Below are positions 43,470 to 52,660 of a stretch of DNA of 64,000 bases, in pieces (position 1 is the first letter of the stretch; each line of letters begins with the position of its first letter). This stretch comes from Gramella jeungdoensis. GTDB taxonomy: Bacteria; Bacteroidota; Bacteroidia; Flavobacteriales; Flavobacteriaceae. The position numbers and the translations under genes are program-made. The notes under the pieces are model-generated. The model searched no databases. It saw only the letters and a list, made by a program, of their open reading frames with translations, and had not been told where the DNA came from. The stretch is from contig NZ_JAMSCK010000001.1 in assembly GCF_023805255.1 (NCBI RefSeq), forward strand, positions 744,001-808,000. The letters are read 5' to 3'.

Positions 43470-45065
43470 ATGAAATATCAAATTAAGTTAATACTGATCG
43501 CTGTTTTAATGACCGGCCTTTTTTCATGTGGAAATTCTGAAAAGAAAGACAGGGAAATTGCCAGTACTGAAAAATCTTATTATCCCCTGGACAGTCTTGT
43601 GACTAAAGATCAGGTGGGAGCTGAAAATCTTCCTGATGAAATCGCTCCGGTAGAAGCTCCTTTCGATATGCCGGAATTCAAAAAACCGGTTTTTCCTGAT
43701 TTAACTGTCAATATCATTGATAAGGGAGCCAGGGAAAATCAGAAGGTTACTGAAATAATTCAGTCGGCAATTGATGAGGTTAGTCAAAAAGCTGGTGGTA
43801 AAGTAATCATCCCTCAAGGTAAATGGAGAACCGGTAGGATTTCCTTAAAGAGCAATGTAAATCTACACCTTGAAGAAGGTGCAGAACTATATTTTAGCGG
43901 GGAGCTGGAGGATTATCGCCCTGCTGTTTTTACCCGCCACGAAGGGGTGGAGGTGATGTCCCTTGGTGCCTGTATCTATGCCTATGAACAGGATAATATA
44001 GCCGTCACAGGTAAGGGAACCATATATGGTCCCGAAGAAGGTCCGGTTAAGGATCAGATGATGACCGAAGATGTTACCGAAAAGTTTGTACCTGTAGAAA
44101 AACCCGTGGAAGAAAGAGTGTATGAAGGTTTTGACGGAGAGTCGATCTTTCTACCTATGCTTATTTCTCCTACAAAATCAACAAATGTCTATATAGAGGG
44201 CGTAACCCTGGAAAGAACTGCTTTCTGGAATATAGTCCCGGTTTATTGTGACGGCGTTATTATTCGGGGAGTCACGGTAAATTCGGTTGGTATTCCACGA
44301 GGTGATGGGATAGATATTGAGTCCAGTAGAAATGTGCTCATAGAGTATTCTACACTAAATAACGGTGATGACTGTTTTACGATGAAAGCAGGTAGAGGGG
44401 AAGATGGTATTCGTGTAAATAAACCTACAGAAAATGTAGTGGTAAGATACTGTCTGGCAAAAGAGGGACATGGTGCTATAACCGTTGGAAGTGAGACTGC
44501 AGGAAAGATCAGGAATCTTTATATCCATGATTGTGTTTTTGATAATACAGGCGTTGGTATACGTTTCAAAACCAGGAGGCCAAGAGGCGGGGGAGGTGAA
44601 AAATTTTACTACAAACGCCTTAGAATGAACCTTCGTGGAACGGCCTTTAAATGGGATATGCTCGGGCAGCCTATGTATGTAGGGGATCTCGCAAAAAGAA
44701 AACCTGCGCGTGAGATCAATGAACTCACACCAAACTTCAAAGATGTTTTTATTGAAGATATCCTGGTGGAAAAAGCAGAAACTTTCTTTAAAGTCTATGG
44801 TATCCCTGAATCGCCCCTGGAAAATGTCCAGATGAAGAATGTTATCGTAGAAAATAGCGAAGCCTTATTTGTGGCTAATGATGCAATGGATCTTACTTTT
44901 AGGCATATTAAGGTTACCAGTCAGGATTCATTGATGAAATTCCTGGATAGCAGGAACATACTTTTTAAAGATGCTGAATTCAATGTCCCTGGAGATTCTC
45001 TCATTCTTCAAAAAGAAGGAGATCTGACGAAAAACATTCGATTTATGAATGCAAATACTAACTGA
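43470..45065 (+). CDS. GH28 glycosidase lipoprotein 3
   Basis: This 531-residue GH28 beta-helix protein has lipobox Cys20 (GLFSC) followed by an extended linker of about 45 residues. GH28 residues are present: Asp in RGDGIDIESS, the pair in NNGDDCFTMKAG, His in EGHGAITVGSE and an Arg/Lys in GIRFKTRRPRGGG. The sequence differs from the other two GH28 modules, e.g. an insert in the GPEEGPVKDQMMTEDVTE region. It could be an exo-acting polygalacturonase, rhamnogalacturonan hydrolase or xylogalacturonan-specific enzyme. GH2 follows after 44 bases. Confidence 0.9.
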   Translation: MKYQIKLILIAVLMTGLFSCGNSEKKDREIASTEKSYYPLDSLVTKDQVGAENLPDEIAPVEAPFDMPEFKKPVFPDLTVNIIDKGARENQKVTEIIQSAIDEVSQKAGGKVIIPQGKWRTGRISLKSNVNLHLEEGAELYFSGELEDYRPAVFTRHEGVEVMSLGACIYAYEQDNIAVTGKGTIYGPEEGPVKDQMMTEDVTEKFVPVEKPVEERVYEGFDGESIFLPMLISPTKSTNVYIEGVTLERTAFWNIVPVYCDGVIIRGVTVNSVGIPRGDGIDIESSRNVLIEYSTLNNGDDCFTMKAGRGEDGIRVNKPTENVVVRYCLAKEGHGAITVGSETAGKIRNLYIHDCVFDNTGVGIRFKTRRPRGGGGEKFYYKRLRMNLRGTAFKWDMLGQPMYVGDLAKRKPAREINELTPNFKDVFIEDILVEKAETFFKVYGIPESPLENVQMKNVIVENSEALFVANDAMDLTFRHIKVTSQDSLMKFLDSRNILFKDAEFNVPGDSLILQKEGDLTKNIRFMNANTN

Positions 45066-45109
45066 ATTATTATCGACACTATATGTCCTTTTTTGCAATA
45101 AACTGACAA

Positions 45110-47923
45110 ATGATCACTTATAAATCCAAAATTCTGATTCTGCTTTTACCGATTATCACCTGTTTTTCGGTGTCAGGCCAGGAAACCGAAGTAAAATACC
45201 TTTCCGGAACCGGAACAGATGATACTGTGGTATGGGATTTTATGGTTACCGAAGGTCGGAATTCAGGTGAATGGACCAGCATACCGGTGCCCTCAAATTG
45301 GGAACAGTTTGGTTTTGGAATCTATAATTATGGGCATGCTGAAGATAAGGATCGTGGTAAGGAAGAAGGATTTTATAAATATGAATTTACAGTACCTGCC
45401 CACTGGAAGGACAAACATATAGAGATCGTATTTGAAGGCTCGATGACCGATACAGAAGTAAAGATAAATGGAAGATCTGCCGGACCCGTCCACCAGGGTG
45501 CTTTTTACCGTTTTAAACATGATATTTCCGATTTACTTAAATATGATGATACCAATTTACTGGAAGTTAGGGTGGCCAAACATTCGGAGAATGAATCGGT
45601 AAATAAAGCCGAACGCCATGCTGATTTCTGGGTTTTCGGCGGAATTTTCCGTCCGGTATATCTCCAGGCTAAACCCGTTCAGCATATCGAAAGAGTGGCT
45701 ATAGATGCTGAAGCCAACGGTAGTTTTAATGCTGAAGTATATTTTGAAGGCGTGAAGGCAGGAACTAAAGTCCTTGCCCAGGTCATGGATCTTGAAAATA
45801 ATTCGATTGGTGAAGCTTTTTCAGCCGAAATTAAAAAAGGCAGTGAAAAAGTGAGGCTGCAGTCTCAGCTTGAGAATATAGAAACCTGGAATCCGGAAGA
45901 CCCCAATTTGTATAATGTGAAATTTGAACTTATTTCTAAGGGAAAAGCGATTCATGAAATGACAGAGCGCTTTGGTTTTAGAACAGTGGAATTGCGTGAA
46001 CGGGATGGTATTTATGTAAATGGAACTAAAATAAAATTCAAAGGTGTAAATCGCCACACTTTTTGGCCAACAACAGGTCGTGCTTCCAGTAAGCAAAGGA
46101 GTATTGAAGATGTGAAACTTATCAAAGATATGAATATGAACGCCGTTCGTATGTCTCATTATCCACCGGACACCCATTTTCTTGACGTAGCCGATTCACT
46201 TGGACTTTTTGTACTTGACGAACTGGCTGGCTGGCATGATGCCTATGATACGGAAATTGGCAGTAATCTGGTAAAGGCGATGGTTACCCGGGATGTGAAT
46301 CATCCTTCCATAGTTTTTTGGGACAATGGAAACGAAGGAGGTCATAACACCGATTTAGATACACTTTTTCAGAAGTATGATATTCAGAATCGGCGTACGG
46401 TCCACCCCTGGCAATCATTTAACGGAATGGCCAACCAGCATTACCGCCCATATAACTATGGTGTAGGGACCTTCTGGAATGGTCATAAAGTAGTGTTTCC
46501 TACCGAATTTTTACATGGAATGTATGACGGTGGTGCAGGAGCCGGTCTGAATGATTTTTGGGAGATGATCTGGGATAAACCCAGGGCTGCTGGAGGTTTT
46601 ATCTGGGTCTTCGCCGATGAAGGAGTGAAACGAACAGATAATGGAAAGATAGATACTTATAATGGATCGGCAGCCGATGGTATTCTTGGACCTTTCCATG
46701 AAAAAGAAGGCAGTTACTTTGCAATTAAAGAGATCTGGTCTCCCGTGCAATTTCAGGATGTTGATATTAGTGCCCATTTTGATAAAACCCTGAAGGTTGA
46801 AAACCGTTATTTCTATACGAATCTGAATGAACTTTCTTTTAGCTGGAAACTGGCTGAAATGCCGGCACCCGATGAAGATTCTGAGGGTAATGCGATTACC
46901 GGTAGCGCAGCTTCGCCCGATGTTGAACCAGGGCATATCGGCGAATTAAAACTTGACCTGCCTGATGACTGGCATCAGTATGACGTACTTTATGTGACGG
47001 CTACAGATAATAATGGTCAGGAGCTTTATACTACCAACTGGCCAATTTCACTGCCTGAAGATGTGGTGGAACAGCTAAAGGAAAAAGATAGGGCCGGTAA
47101 TGTTACTATGACCGAAACCGAAGACAGGTTTATTATAAATGCTAACGAAATTGAATACCAGATTGGTAAAAATGATGGTCTTCTCAAAAAAGTTGAAAAT
47201 TCAAATGGAGAAATTCCTTTTAATAATGGTCCTCATCTTAGTGCGGGAAAGGTGATTTTCAAATCGCTTAAAACAAAAAGGGATGGAGAGACGATTTCTC
47301 TTATCAGTTCTTTTGAAGAGGAATCCAGGATGAAAGAGTTCACCTGGACGTTCTATCCATCGGGTTGGGCAAAACTTGAAATATTCTATAAACCCGAGGA
47401 GTATGATGTCGATTTCGATTATATGGGAGTTGATTTTTCATATCCTGAAGAGCTCGTAAAAGGAGTGAAATGGTTAGGGAATGGACCATACAGGGTTTGG
47501 AAGAACAGGATGCAGGGTGTTGAACTGGGTGTTCATCAAAAGGACTATAATAATACTATAACCGGTGTTTCTCCCCTGGTTTATCCTGAATTCAAGGGAT
47601 ATCATGCAAATCTATACTGGGCCAGGATCCAGTCTGAGGAGCAATCGTTTTTAGTAGCAACCTCTACTGAGGATGTATTTCTGAGGCTTTATACCCCGGA
47701 GTATCCTCAAGATGTATATGAAGAGCGTACTTCTCCGGCATTCCCTGATCAGGATATTTCCTTTATGCAGGCAATTCCGCCAATTGGAAGTAAAACCAAT
47801 CAGCCGGAAAGACTCGGCCCCTCAGGCAGAAAAAATATATTTTTCGATTACGGAACCTTCGATGACTGGCGCATTAGGAGCAAGCAGATGACCTTATTTT
47901 TCAACTTTTCGGCCGATCAATAA
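45110..47923 (+). CDS. GH2 glycoside hydrolase (beta-galactosidase type)
   Basis: This 937-residue secreted protein has a signal peptide (1-23, SVSGQE). It shows the GH2 jelly-roll domain (about 55-190, SIPVPSNWEQFGFGIYNY), an immunoglobulin-like domain, and a TIM barrel from about 300. The acid/base is Glu409 in FWDNGNEGG; the nucleophile is probably Glu in FPTEFLHGMY. A C-terminal beta-sandwich follows. GH2 covers beta-galactosidases, beta-glucuronidases and other activities; galactan side chains of pectin are a sensible target. A strong intrinsic terminator starts two bases after the stop, ending the unit that begins at 39257. Confidence 0.9.
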   Translation: MITYKSKILILLLPIITCFSVSGQETEVKYLSGTGTDDTVVWDFMVTEGRNSGEWTSIPVPSNWEQFGFGIYNYGHAEDKDRGKEEGFYKYEFTVPAHWKDKHIEIVFEGSMTDTEVKINGRSAGPVHQGAFYRFKHDISDLLKYDDTNLLEVRVAKHSENESVNKAERHADFWVFGGIFRPVYLQAKPVQHIERVAIDAEANGSFNAEVYFEGVKAGTKVLAQVMDLENNSIGEAFSAEIKKGSEKVRLQSQLENIETWNPEDPNLYNVKFELISKGKAIHEMTERFGFRTVELRERDGIYVNGTKIKFKGVNRHTFWPTTGRASSKQRSIEDVKLIKDMNMNAVRMSHYPPDTHFLDVADSLGLFVLDELAGWHDAYDTEIGSNLVKAMVTRDVNHPSIVFWDNGNEGGHNTDLDTLFQKYDIQNRRTVHPWQSFNGMANQHYRPYNYGVGTFWNGHKVVFPTEFLHGMYDGGAGAGLNDFWEMIWDKPRAAGGFIWVFADEGVKRTDNGKIDTYNGSAADGILGPFHEKEGSYFAIKEIWSPVQFQDVDISAHFDKTLKVENRYFYTNLNELSFSWKLAEMPAPDEDSEGNAITGSAASPDVEPGHIGELKLDLPDDWHQYDVLYVTATDNNGQELYTTNWPISLPEDVVEQLKEKDRAGNVTMTETEDRFIINANEIEYQIGKNDGLLKKVENSNGEIPFNNGPHLSAGKVIFKSLKTKRDGETISLISSFEEESRMKEFTWTFYPSGWAKLEIFYKPEEYDVDFDYMGVDFSYPEELVKGVKWLGNGPYRVWKNRMQGVELGVHQKDYNNTITGVSPLVYPEFKGYHANLYWARIQSEEQSFLVATSTEDVFLRLYTPEYPQDVYEERTSPAFPDQDISFMQAIPPIGSKTNQPERLGPSGRKNIFFDYGTFDDWRIRSKQMTLFFNFSADQ

Positions 47924-47924
47924 G

Positions 47925-47950
47925 GATCTGATTTATTATCAGATCTTTTT
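47925..47950 (+). terminator. Intrinsic terminator after GH2
   Basis: GATCTGAT and ATCAGATC form a perfect 8-base stem with a 5-base loop, followed by five T. It lies directly behind the GH2 stop and before the next promoter candidate, so it ends the aldolase-to-GH2 transcript. Confidence 0.85.
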
Positions 47951-47986
47951 CATTTCTGAATTATTTACGGGTTTTCATCCTGTAAG

Positions 47987-48023
47987 TACAGGATAGACTA
48001 CTTCTTGTATTTATCTATAATTG
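47987..48023 (+). promoter_or_regulatory. Candidate TACAGGATAG-type promoter before GH141-like gene
   Basis: TACAGGATAG (47987-47996), 19 bases, TATAATTG (48016-48023), a good -7 box. Here the motif is one arm of a nearly perfect inverted repeat, TCCTGTA-AG-TACAGGA (47978-47993), which suggests binding of a dimeric regulator. Confidence 0.55.
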
Positions 48024-48079
48024 GTAATTAAATGAACTAATGATCGCTTGAATTGTCAGCGAAAAATTCCAGCTTAACT

Positions 48080-49963
48080 ATGTCAGCTAAACCATTATTA
48101 AAAATCTTCTTTTCTTTTTTCCTGCTAATTGGCTTTACAGTTAATGCCGCAGAACTATGGGTTTCTCCTGGCGGGAAAGATTCAAATCCGGGAACAAAAG
48201 AAGCTCCTTTTGCCACTGTATCCATGGCTTTGAGGAAAGCCTGTGAATTAAGACGTCTTCAGAAAATTGAAAAAGATGAGGGCATAGAGATCATAGTTAA
48301 AGAAGGAACTTACAGGCTTTATGAACCTATCCTGATAAGGCCTGAAGATTCCGGGACTCCCGATTCTCCAACTATTATAAGATCGGCAGGATCTATCAAA
48401 CCGGTGATTTCAGGAGGACTAAAACTTGGTGAATGGGGAAAGAATACCAGTAAGGTGGCGGGTATTCCCGATATAATATCAAAAAAGCTCTGGGTGACCG
48501 ATGTTCCCCGGGAAAGTGGAAATCCTGTATTCTTCCGTCAGATGTGGGTAGATGATGAAAAAGCCAAAAGAGCCTCTAATCTCGGAGAACAGGAATTAAG
48601 CAGAATTCTCTCGGTAGATGGTGAAAAGGAAATCATGTGGATACCCACCCCGGAATGGGATTTTCAGAATCCCGATGGTCTTGAGTTCGTGATCCATCAA
48701 TGGTGGGCCATAGCAAATTTACGCGTAAGATCCATGGAAAAGCATGGTGACAGTACTGCAGTGAAATTTTATCACCCGGAGAGTAAAATTGAATTCGAGC
48801 ATCCCTGGCCCGCACCTTTTATTGATTCAGAAAATGAGTACAATGGAAATTCGGCATTCTACCTCATGGGAGCTCCGGAGTTGCTTGATAATCCCGGGGA
48901 ATGGTATCTAGATAAAAGAAATGGTAAGATATATTACTGGCCACAGGAGGATAAAGACCCTAATGATTCAGATATCATAATTCCGGTTCTGGAATCTCTG
49001 GTTAAAGTACAGGGGAATTTAGATCATAAAGTTTCGCAAATTCAGTTTGATAATATCAGTTTTAAGCATACTACATGGATGAGGCCTTCCAGGGAAGGTC
49101 ACGTTCCTTTACAGGCGGGCTGGTCTATCGTGGACGCCTATAAGTTGAAGGAACCAGGCACCCCCGATAAGGAAAGTCTGGAAAACCAGGCATGGATAGA
49201 AAGACAGCCGGCGGCTGTCGAAGTTTACAATGCTTCAGGAATACGCTTTGAGAATTGTGAATTCAGGCATCTTGCCGCAACCGGTCTTGATCTTGTTACC
49301 GGGGTATCTGAAAGTAAAATTATCGGAAATGTTTTTAAAGATATTGGTGGAACGGCTATCCAGGCAGGCTTTTTTGGAAGCCCCGATTTTGAAGCACACT
49401 TGCCGTACAGACCTGAAGATGAACGTGAGATCGTTCATCACCTCGAAATAGCCAATAACTACATTTCGAACGTCACAAATGAAGACTGGGGAACGGTTGG
49501 AATCAGTGCAGGTGTGGTACACGATGTGAATATTCATCATAATGAGGTGCATGATATAAATTATAGCGGGATCTGCGTGGGCTGGAGCTGGACAAAAACC
49601 ATTACTATCGCCAGAAATAACCGCATCCATGCGAACAGGATCCATCATTTTGCCAAGCAGATGTATGATGTTGGAGGAATCTATACCCTTTCGGCCCAGC
49701 CGAATACCGAGATAAGCGAGAATGCTATCTACGATCTTGTAGATGCCCCTTATGCCCATATGCCACATCACCATCAGTATATCTATTATGATGAAGGCTC
49801 TTCATATATAAGAGCAGTGAATAACTGGACAGAACGTGATAAGTTCTTTTCTAATAGCCCCGGCCCCGGGAATAAATGGGAAAATAATGGTCCCGATGTT
49901 TCTGAGGAAATCAAAAAGAAGGCAGGGCTTCAGCCGGAATTTCAAAACATTAAGAATAACTGA
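48080..49963 (+). CDS. Secreted beta-helix glycosidase, GH141-like
   Basis: This 627-residue protein starts at ATG 48080 (MSAKPLLKIFFSFF); a TTG at 48053 would put nine polar residues before the signal peptide. The mature protein opens with ELWVSPGGKDSNPGTKEAPF, typical of secreted parallel beta-helix enzymes, and contains RPEDSGTPDSPT, MRPSREGHVPLQAGW, NCEFRHLAATGLDL and an HHNEVHDINYSGICVGW repeat region. It resembles GH141 (alpha-L-fucosidase of rhamnogalacturonan-II breakdown, also xylanase). An L-fucose isomerase-family gene upstream fits, but I cannot confirm the family without a profile search. Confidence 0.65.
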   Translation: MSAKPLLKIFFSFFLLIGFTVNAAELWVSPGGKDSNPGTKEAPFATVSMALRKACELRRLQKIEKDEGIEIIVKEGTYRLYEPILIRPEDSGTPDSPTIIRSAGSIKPVISGGLKLGEWGKNTSKVAGIPDIISKKLWVTDVPRESGNPVFFRQMWVDDEKAKRASNLGEQELSRILSVDGEKEIMWIPTPEWDFQNPDGLEFVIHQWWAIANLRVRSMEKHGDSTAVKFYHPESKIEFEHPWPAPFIDSENEYNGNSAFYLMGAPELLDNPGEWYLDKRNGKIYYWPQEDKDPNDSDIIIPVLESLVKVQGNLDHKVSQIQFDNISFKHTTWMRPSREGHVPLQAGWSIVDAYKLKEPGTPDKESLENQAWIERQPAAVEVYNASGIRFENCEFRHLAATGLDLVTGVSESKIIGNVFKDIGGTAIQAGFFGSPDFEAHLPYRPEDEREIVHHLEIANNYISNVTNEDWGTVGISAGVVHDVNIHHNEVHDINYSGICVGWSWTKTITIARNNRIHANRIHHFAKQMYDVGGIYTLSAQPNTEISENAIYDLVDAPYAHMPHHHQYIYYDEGSSYIRAVNNWTERDKFFSNSPGPGNKWENNGPDVSEEIKKKAGLQPEFQNIKNN

Positions 49964-49970
49964 TCTTTAA

Positions 49971-51059
49971 ATGGAACAGAAGAAATTAAAACTTGGTATA
50001 CTTGGACTTGGAGAAGGTAGAAGCACGATTTCAGCTGCTTTATCGAGCCCGAAAGTGGAATTGGTTAAAATGTGTGATCTCAATATTGAGGTTTGTAAGC
50101 ATCGGGCCAAGGAATTCGATTTTCATGAATATACCACTAAGTATAAAGATTTGCTTACAGATGATTCAATAGAAGCAATCGCGATCTATACCCCAGATCA
50201 TCTCCATGCCAACCATATCAAAATGGCTTTAAAGCATGATAAGCACGTGGTATGTACCAAACCTTTGATAGATGATCTGAAAGATGCCACAGAACTCATA
50301 GAACTACAGAAAAAAACCGGAAAAAAACTCTTTGTAGGACAAAGCAGTCGGTTTTTTGAACCGATGAAACGCCAGCGAAAGGATTTTGAAGCAGGGCTTA
50401 TTGGCGATCTGGTTACCGTAGAATCCTATTATAACGCCGATCACCGGTGGTTCCTGGAAAAACCCTGGGCTCTGGAAGATTCTTTTAAATGGCTTTATGG
50501 CGGTTTGAGCCATCCCGTTGATTTTATCAGATGGTATTTGCCTAATATCGAAGAGGTAATGGGGTATGGAATGCTTAGTGAGAATGGTAAAAAAGGAGGT
50601 TTGAAAAACCCTGATACCATGCAATTCATTTATAAAGCTGATGACGGAAGAATAGCAAGGGTTTCAGGAGCTTATTCGGGACCTGTGCAGCCGGTGCAAA
50701 GAGATAGTGAAATGAGCTGTATTCTTAGAGGGAACCTGGGATGTAGCCAGGGCGATTATATGGATTTGCGCTATGCCATAACCGATAAGGATGGAGAGGA
50801 AAGACAGGTAACTTGGGAACATAAGCTTAAACACTTCTTCAGGTTCGAAGGTAAAAGTCACCATGCAGGTGAATATGAGAATTACCTCAATTATTTCGCC
50901 GATAGCATAAGAGAAAGTTTTACCGCCTATCCCAATATTATTGAGGGAATAGGAACTATTGTTCTTCTCAAAGCAATGGAAAGATCGCTTGCTTCAGGTA
51001 AACCGGAAAGAACCGGCGATATTATAAAAGAATACGAATTGGAATCTTACCTAAATTAA
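49971..51059 (+). CDS. Gfo/Idh/MocA-family oxidoreductase
   Basis: This 362-residue cytoplasmic protein has an N-terminal Rossmann fold (LGILGLGEGRSTISAA, residues 6-21), the CDLNIEVCKHRAKEF segment, IYTPDHLHANHI and VCTKPLIDD, in which Lys is the usual catalytic residue of the family. The C-terminal domain includes GGLSHPVDFIRWYLP with the catalytic His. Substrates in this family are sugars, inositols and sugar acids. It lies 7 bases after the GH141-like gene and 16 before a symporter, suggesting it modifies a sugar released and imported by its neighbours. It lacks a Tat signal, unlike many secreted Bacteroidota relatives. Confidence 0.88.
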   Translation: MEQKKLKLGILGLGEGRSTISAALSSPKVELVKMCDLNIEVCKHRAKEFDFHEYTTKYKDLLTDDSIEAIAIYTPDHLHANHIKMALKHDKHVVCTKPLIDDLKDATELIELQKKTGKKLFVGQSSRFFEPMKRQRKDFEAGLIGDLVTVESYYNADHRWFLEKPWALEDSFKWLYGGLSHPVDFIRWYLPNIEEVMGYGMLSENGKKGGLKNPDTMQFIYKADDGRIARVSGAYSGPVQPVQRDSEMSCILRGNLGCSQGDYMDLRYAITDKDGEERQVTWEHKLKHFFRFEGKSHHAGEYENYLNYFADSIRESFTAYPNIIEGIGTIVLLKAMERSLASGKPERTGDIIKEYELESYLN

Positions 51060-51075
51060 AATCTGCTAACTACCT

Positions 51076-52659
51076 ATGGAAATTCATGAACTACTAAGTA
51101 CGGTCGATTTTGTGGTCGTAGGTGTGTATGTGTTGATTTTAGTAGGTATAGGCTACTGGGCCAGTTTCAGGAATAAAAAAGAAGCAGGAGAAAACCTTTT
51201 TCTTGCAGGTAACTCCTTAAACTGGACAAGCATTGGTTTTACGATGTGGGGTACCAACGTGGGCCCATCCATGCTCATTGCTTCTGCCAGCATTGGCTAT
51301 ACTACCGGTATCGTTGCCGGTAATTTCGCATGGTACGCCTTTATTTTCATCTTCCTTTTAGCCGTTGTATTCGCACCGAGATATATGGGAGCAAGGGTGC
51401 AAACCCTGCCGGAATTCATGGGGAAGCGCTTTGGTGATTCCACCCGGAATATCCTTGCCTGGTATACTATAGTAACGGTGCTTATAAGCTGGTTGTCACT
51501 AACCCTATTCGCAGGAGGAATCCTTATTCAGCAGATTTTGGGCATTCCTATGTGGCTTTCGGTGATCGTTCTGATAATAATATCATCTTTCTTTACTATT
51601 GCGGGGGGATTGAAAGCAATAGCCTATACTAACGTTTTTCAGATGATCCTGCTTATCGTTGTTTCCCTGGCGCTTACCATTACCGGAATTTATAAAATTG
51701 GTGGAATAGACACTCTTATCGCTGAAACCCCATCCGAATACTGGAATCTTTTTCTTCCGGCTGACGATCCTAACTATCCGTGGATGGCTATAATCCTGGG
51801 TTATCCAATTATGGGGGTTTGGTTCTGGTGTACAGATCAGTCCATGGTGCAGTCGGTCCTGGGGGCAAAGAATATCAAACAGGGTCAGCTAGGAGCTAAT
51901 TTTACGGGCTGGCTTAAGATACTCGATGTACCCTTGTTCATCCTCCCCGGAGTGATATGCTTTATCTTGTATCCGGATCTTCAGAATCCCGATGAAGCCT
52001 ATATGACCATGGTTACCAGAATGTTTCCCGTAGGAATGACCGGGCTGGTAATGGCTGTGCTGATAGCCGCCCTGGTGAGTACTATAGATTCGGCCCTGAA
52101 CGCTCTGAGTACGGTGTTTACCATGGATATTTATGTGAAAAAATTCAAGCCTGAGGCCACGAAAAGGGATGAGATAAGAACCGGAAGAATCGTAACCGCC
52201 TTGGGGGCAGTACTTGCTATTTTTGTAACGCTGGCTATAAATAGTATAAAGGGTTTAAATCTGTTCGATGTTTTCCAGTCTATTCTGGGTTTCATTGCTC
52301 CTCCGATGTCGGTAGTATTTCTTTTTGGTGTGATGTGGAAAAAAACGACCACAAGAGCGGTAAATATTATTTTGATCTTTGGCACCTTGTTGAGTTTAGG
52401 TATCGGAGTTCTTTACCTTTGGGTTTTTCCCAGCGCTACGAATGACTTCTGGCCTCATTTCTTGTTATTATCATTCTATATTTTCTTACTGCTCTCCGTT
52501 CTTACAGTCATTTTATCGCTAACAGACAGGTCTAAGGATAAGTTTGTAAGTACGCTTGATTATGGAGAACTTCCAAAACTGAAAAGATCGGCCTGGCTTA
52601 TTTGGGCGGCACTCATCATAGTAATGATTGGGTTGTATATATTCTTTAACGGTAATTAA
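51076..52659 (+). CDS. Sodium/solute symporter (SSS family) 4
   Basis: This 527-residue inner-membrane protein has about 14 hydrophobic segments and SSS motifs AGENLFLAGNSLNWTSIGF, WGTNVGPSMLIASASIGY, GGLKAIAYTNVFQM and AALVSTIDSALNALSTVF. It is closer to the pentose symporters than to symporter 3 in layout (VWFWCTDQSMVQSVLGAKNIKQG). It lies in a unit with an oxidoreductase and two glycosidases and would import their product. The cargo is unknown. The next gene begins one base after its stop. Confidence 0.88.
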   Translation: MEIHELLSTVDFVVVGVYVLILVGIGYWASFRNKKEAGENLFLAGNSLNWTSIGFTMWGTNVGPSMLIASASIGYTTGIVAGNFAWYAFIFIFLLAVVFAPRYMGARVQTLPEFMGKRFGDSTRNILAWYTIVTVLISWLSLTLFAGGILIQQILGIPMWLSVIVLIIISSFFTIAGGLKAIAYTNVFQMILLIVVSLALTITGIYKIGGIDTLIAETPSEYWNLFLPADDPNYPWMAIILGYPIMGVWFWCTDQSMVQSVLGAKNIKQGQLGANFTGWLKILDVPLFILPGVICFILYPDLQNPDEAYMTMVTRMFPVGMTGLVMAVLIAALVSTIDSALNALSTVFTMDIYVKKFKPEATKRDEIRTGRIVTALGAVLAIFVTLAINSIKGLNLFDVFQSILGFIAPPMSVVFLFGVMWKKTTTRAVNIILIFGTLLSLGIGVLYLWVFPSATNDFWPHFLLLSFYIFLLLSVLTVILSLTDRSKDKFVSTLDYGELPKLKRSAWLIWAALIIVMIGLYIFFNGN

Positions 52660-52660
52660 A

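Noticed and set aside
48053-48079. TTG start for the GH141-like protein
   Set aside because: The nine extra residues precede a normal signal peptide and are polar; ATG at 48080 is the better start, although the TTG lies at the usual distance from the promoter motif.
49235-49774. Long antisense open frame opposite the GH141-like gene
   Set aside because: It mirrors a well-supported coding region, has no family resemblance and no promoter; a shadow frame.
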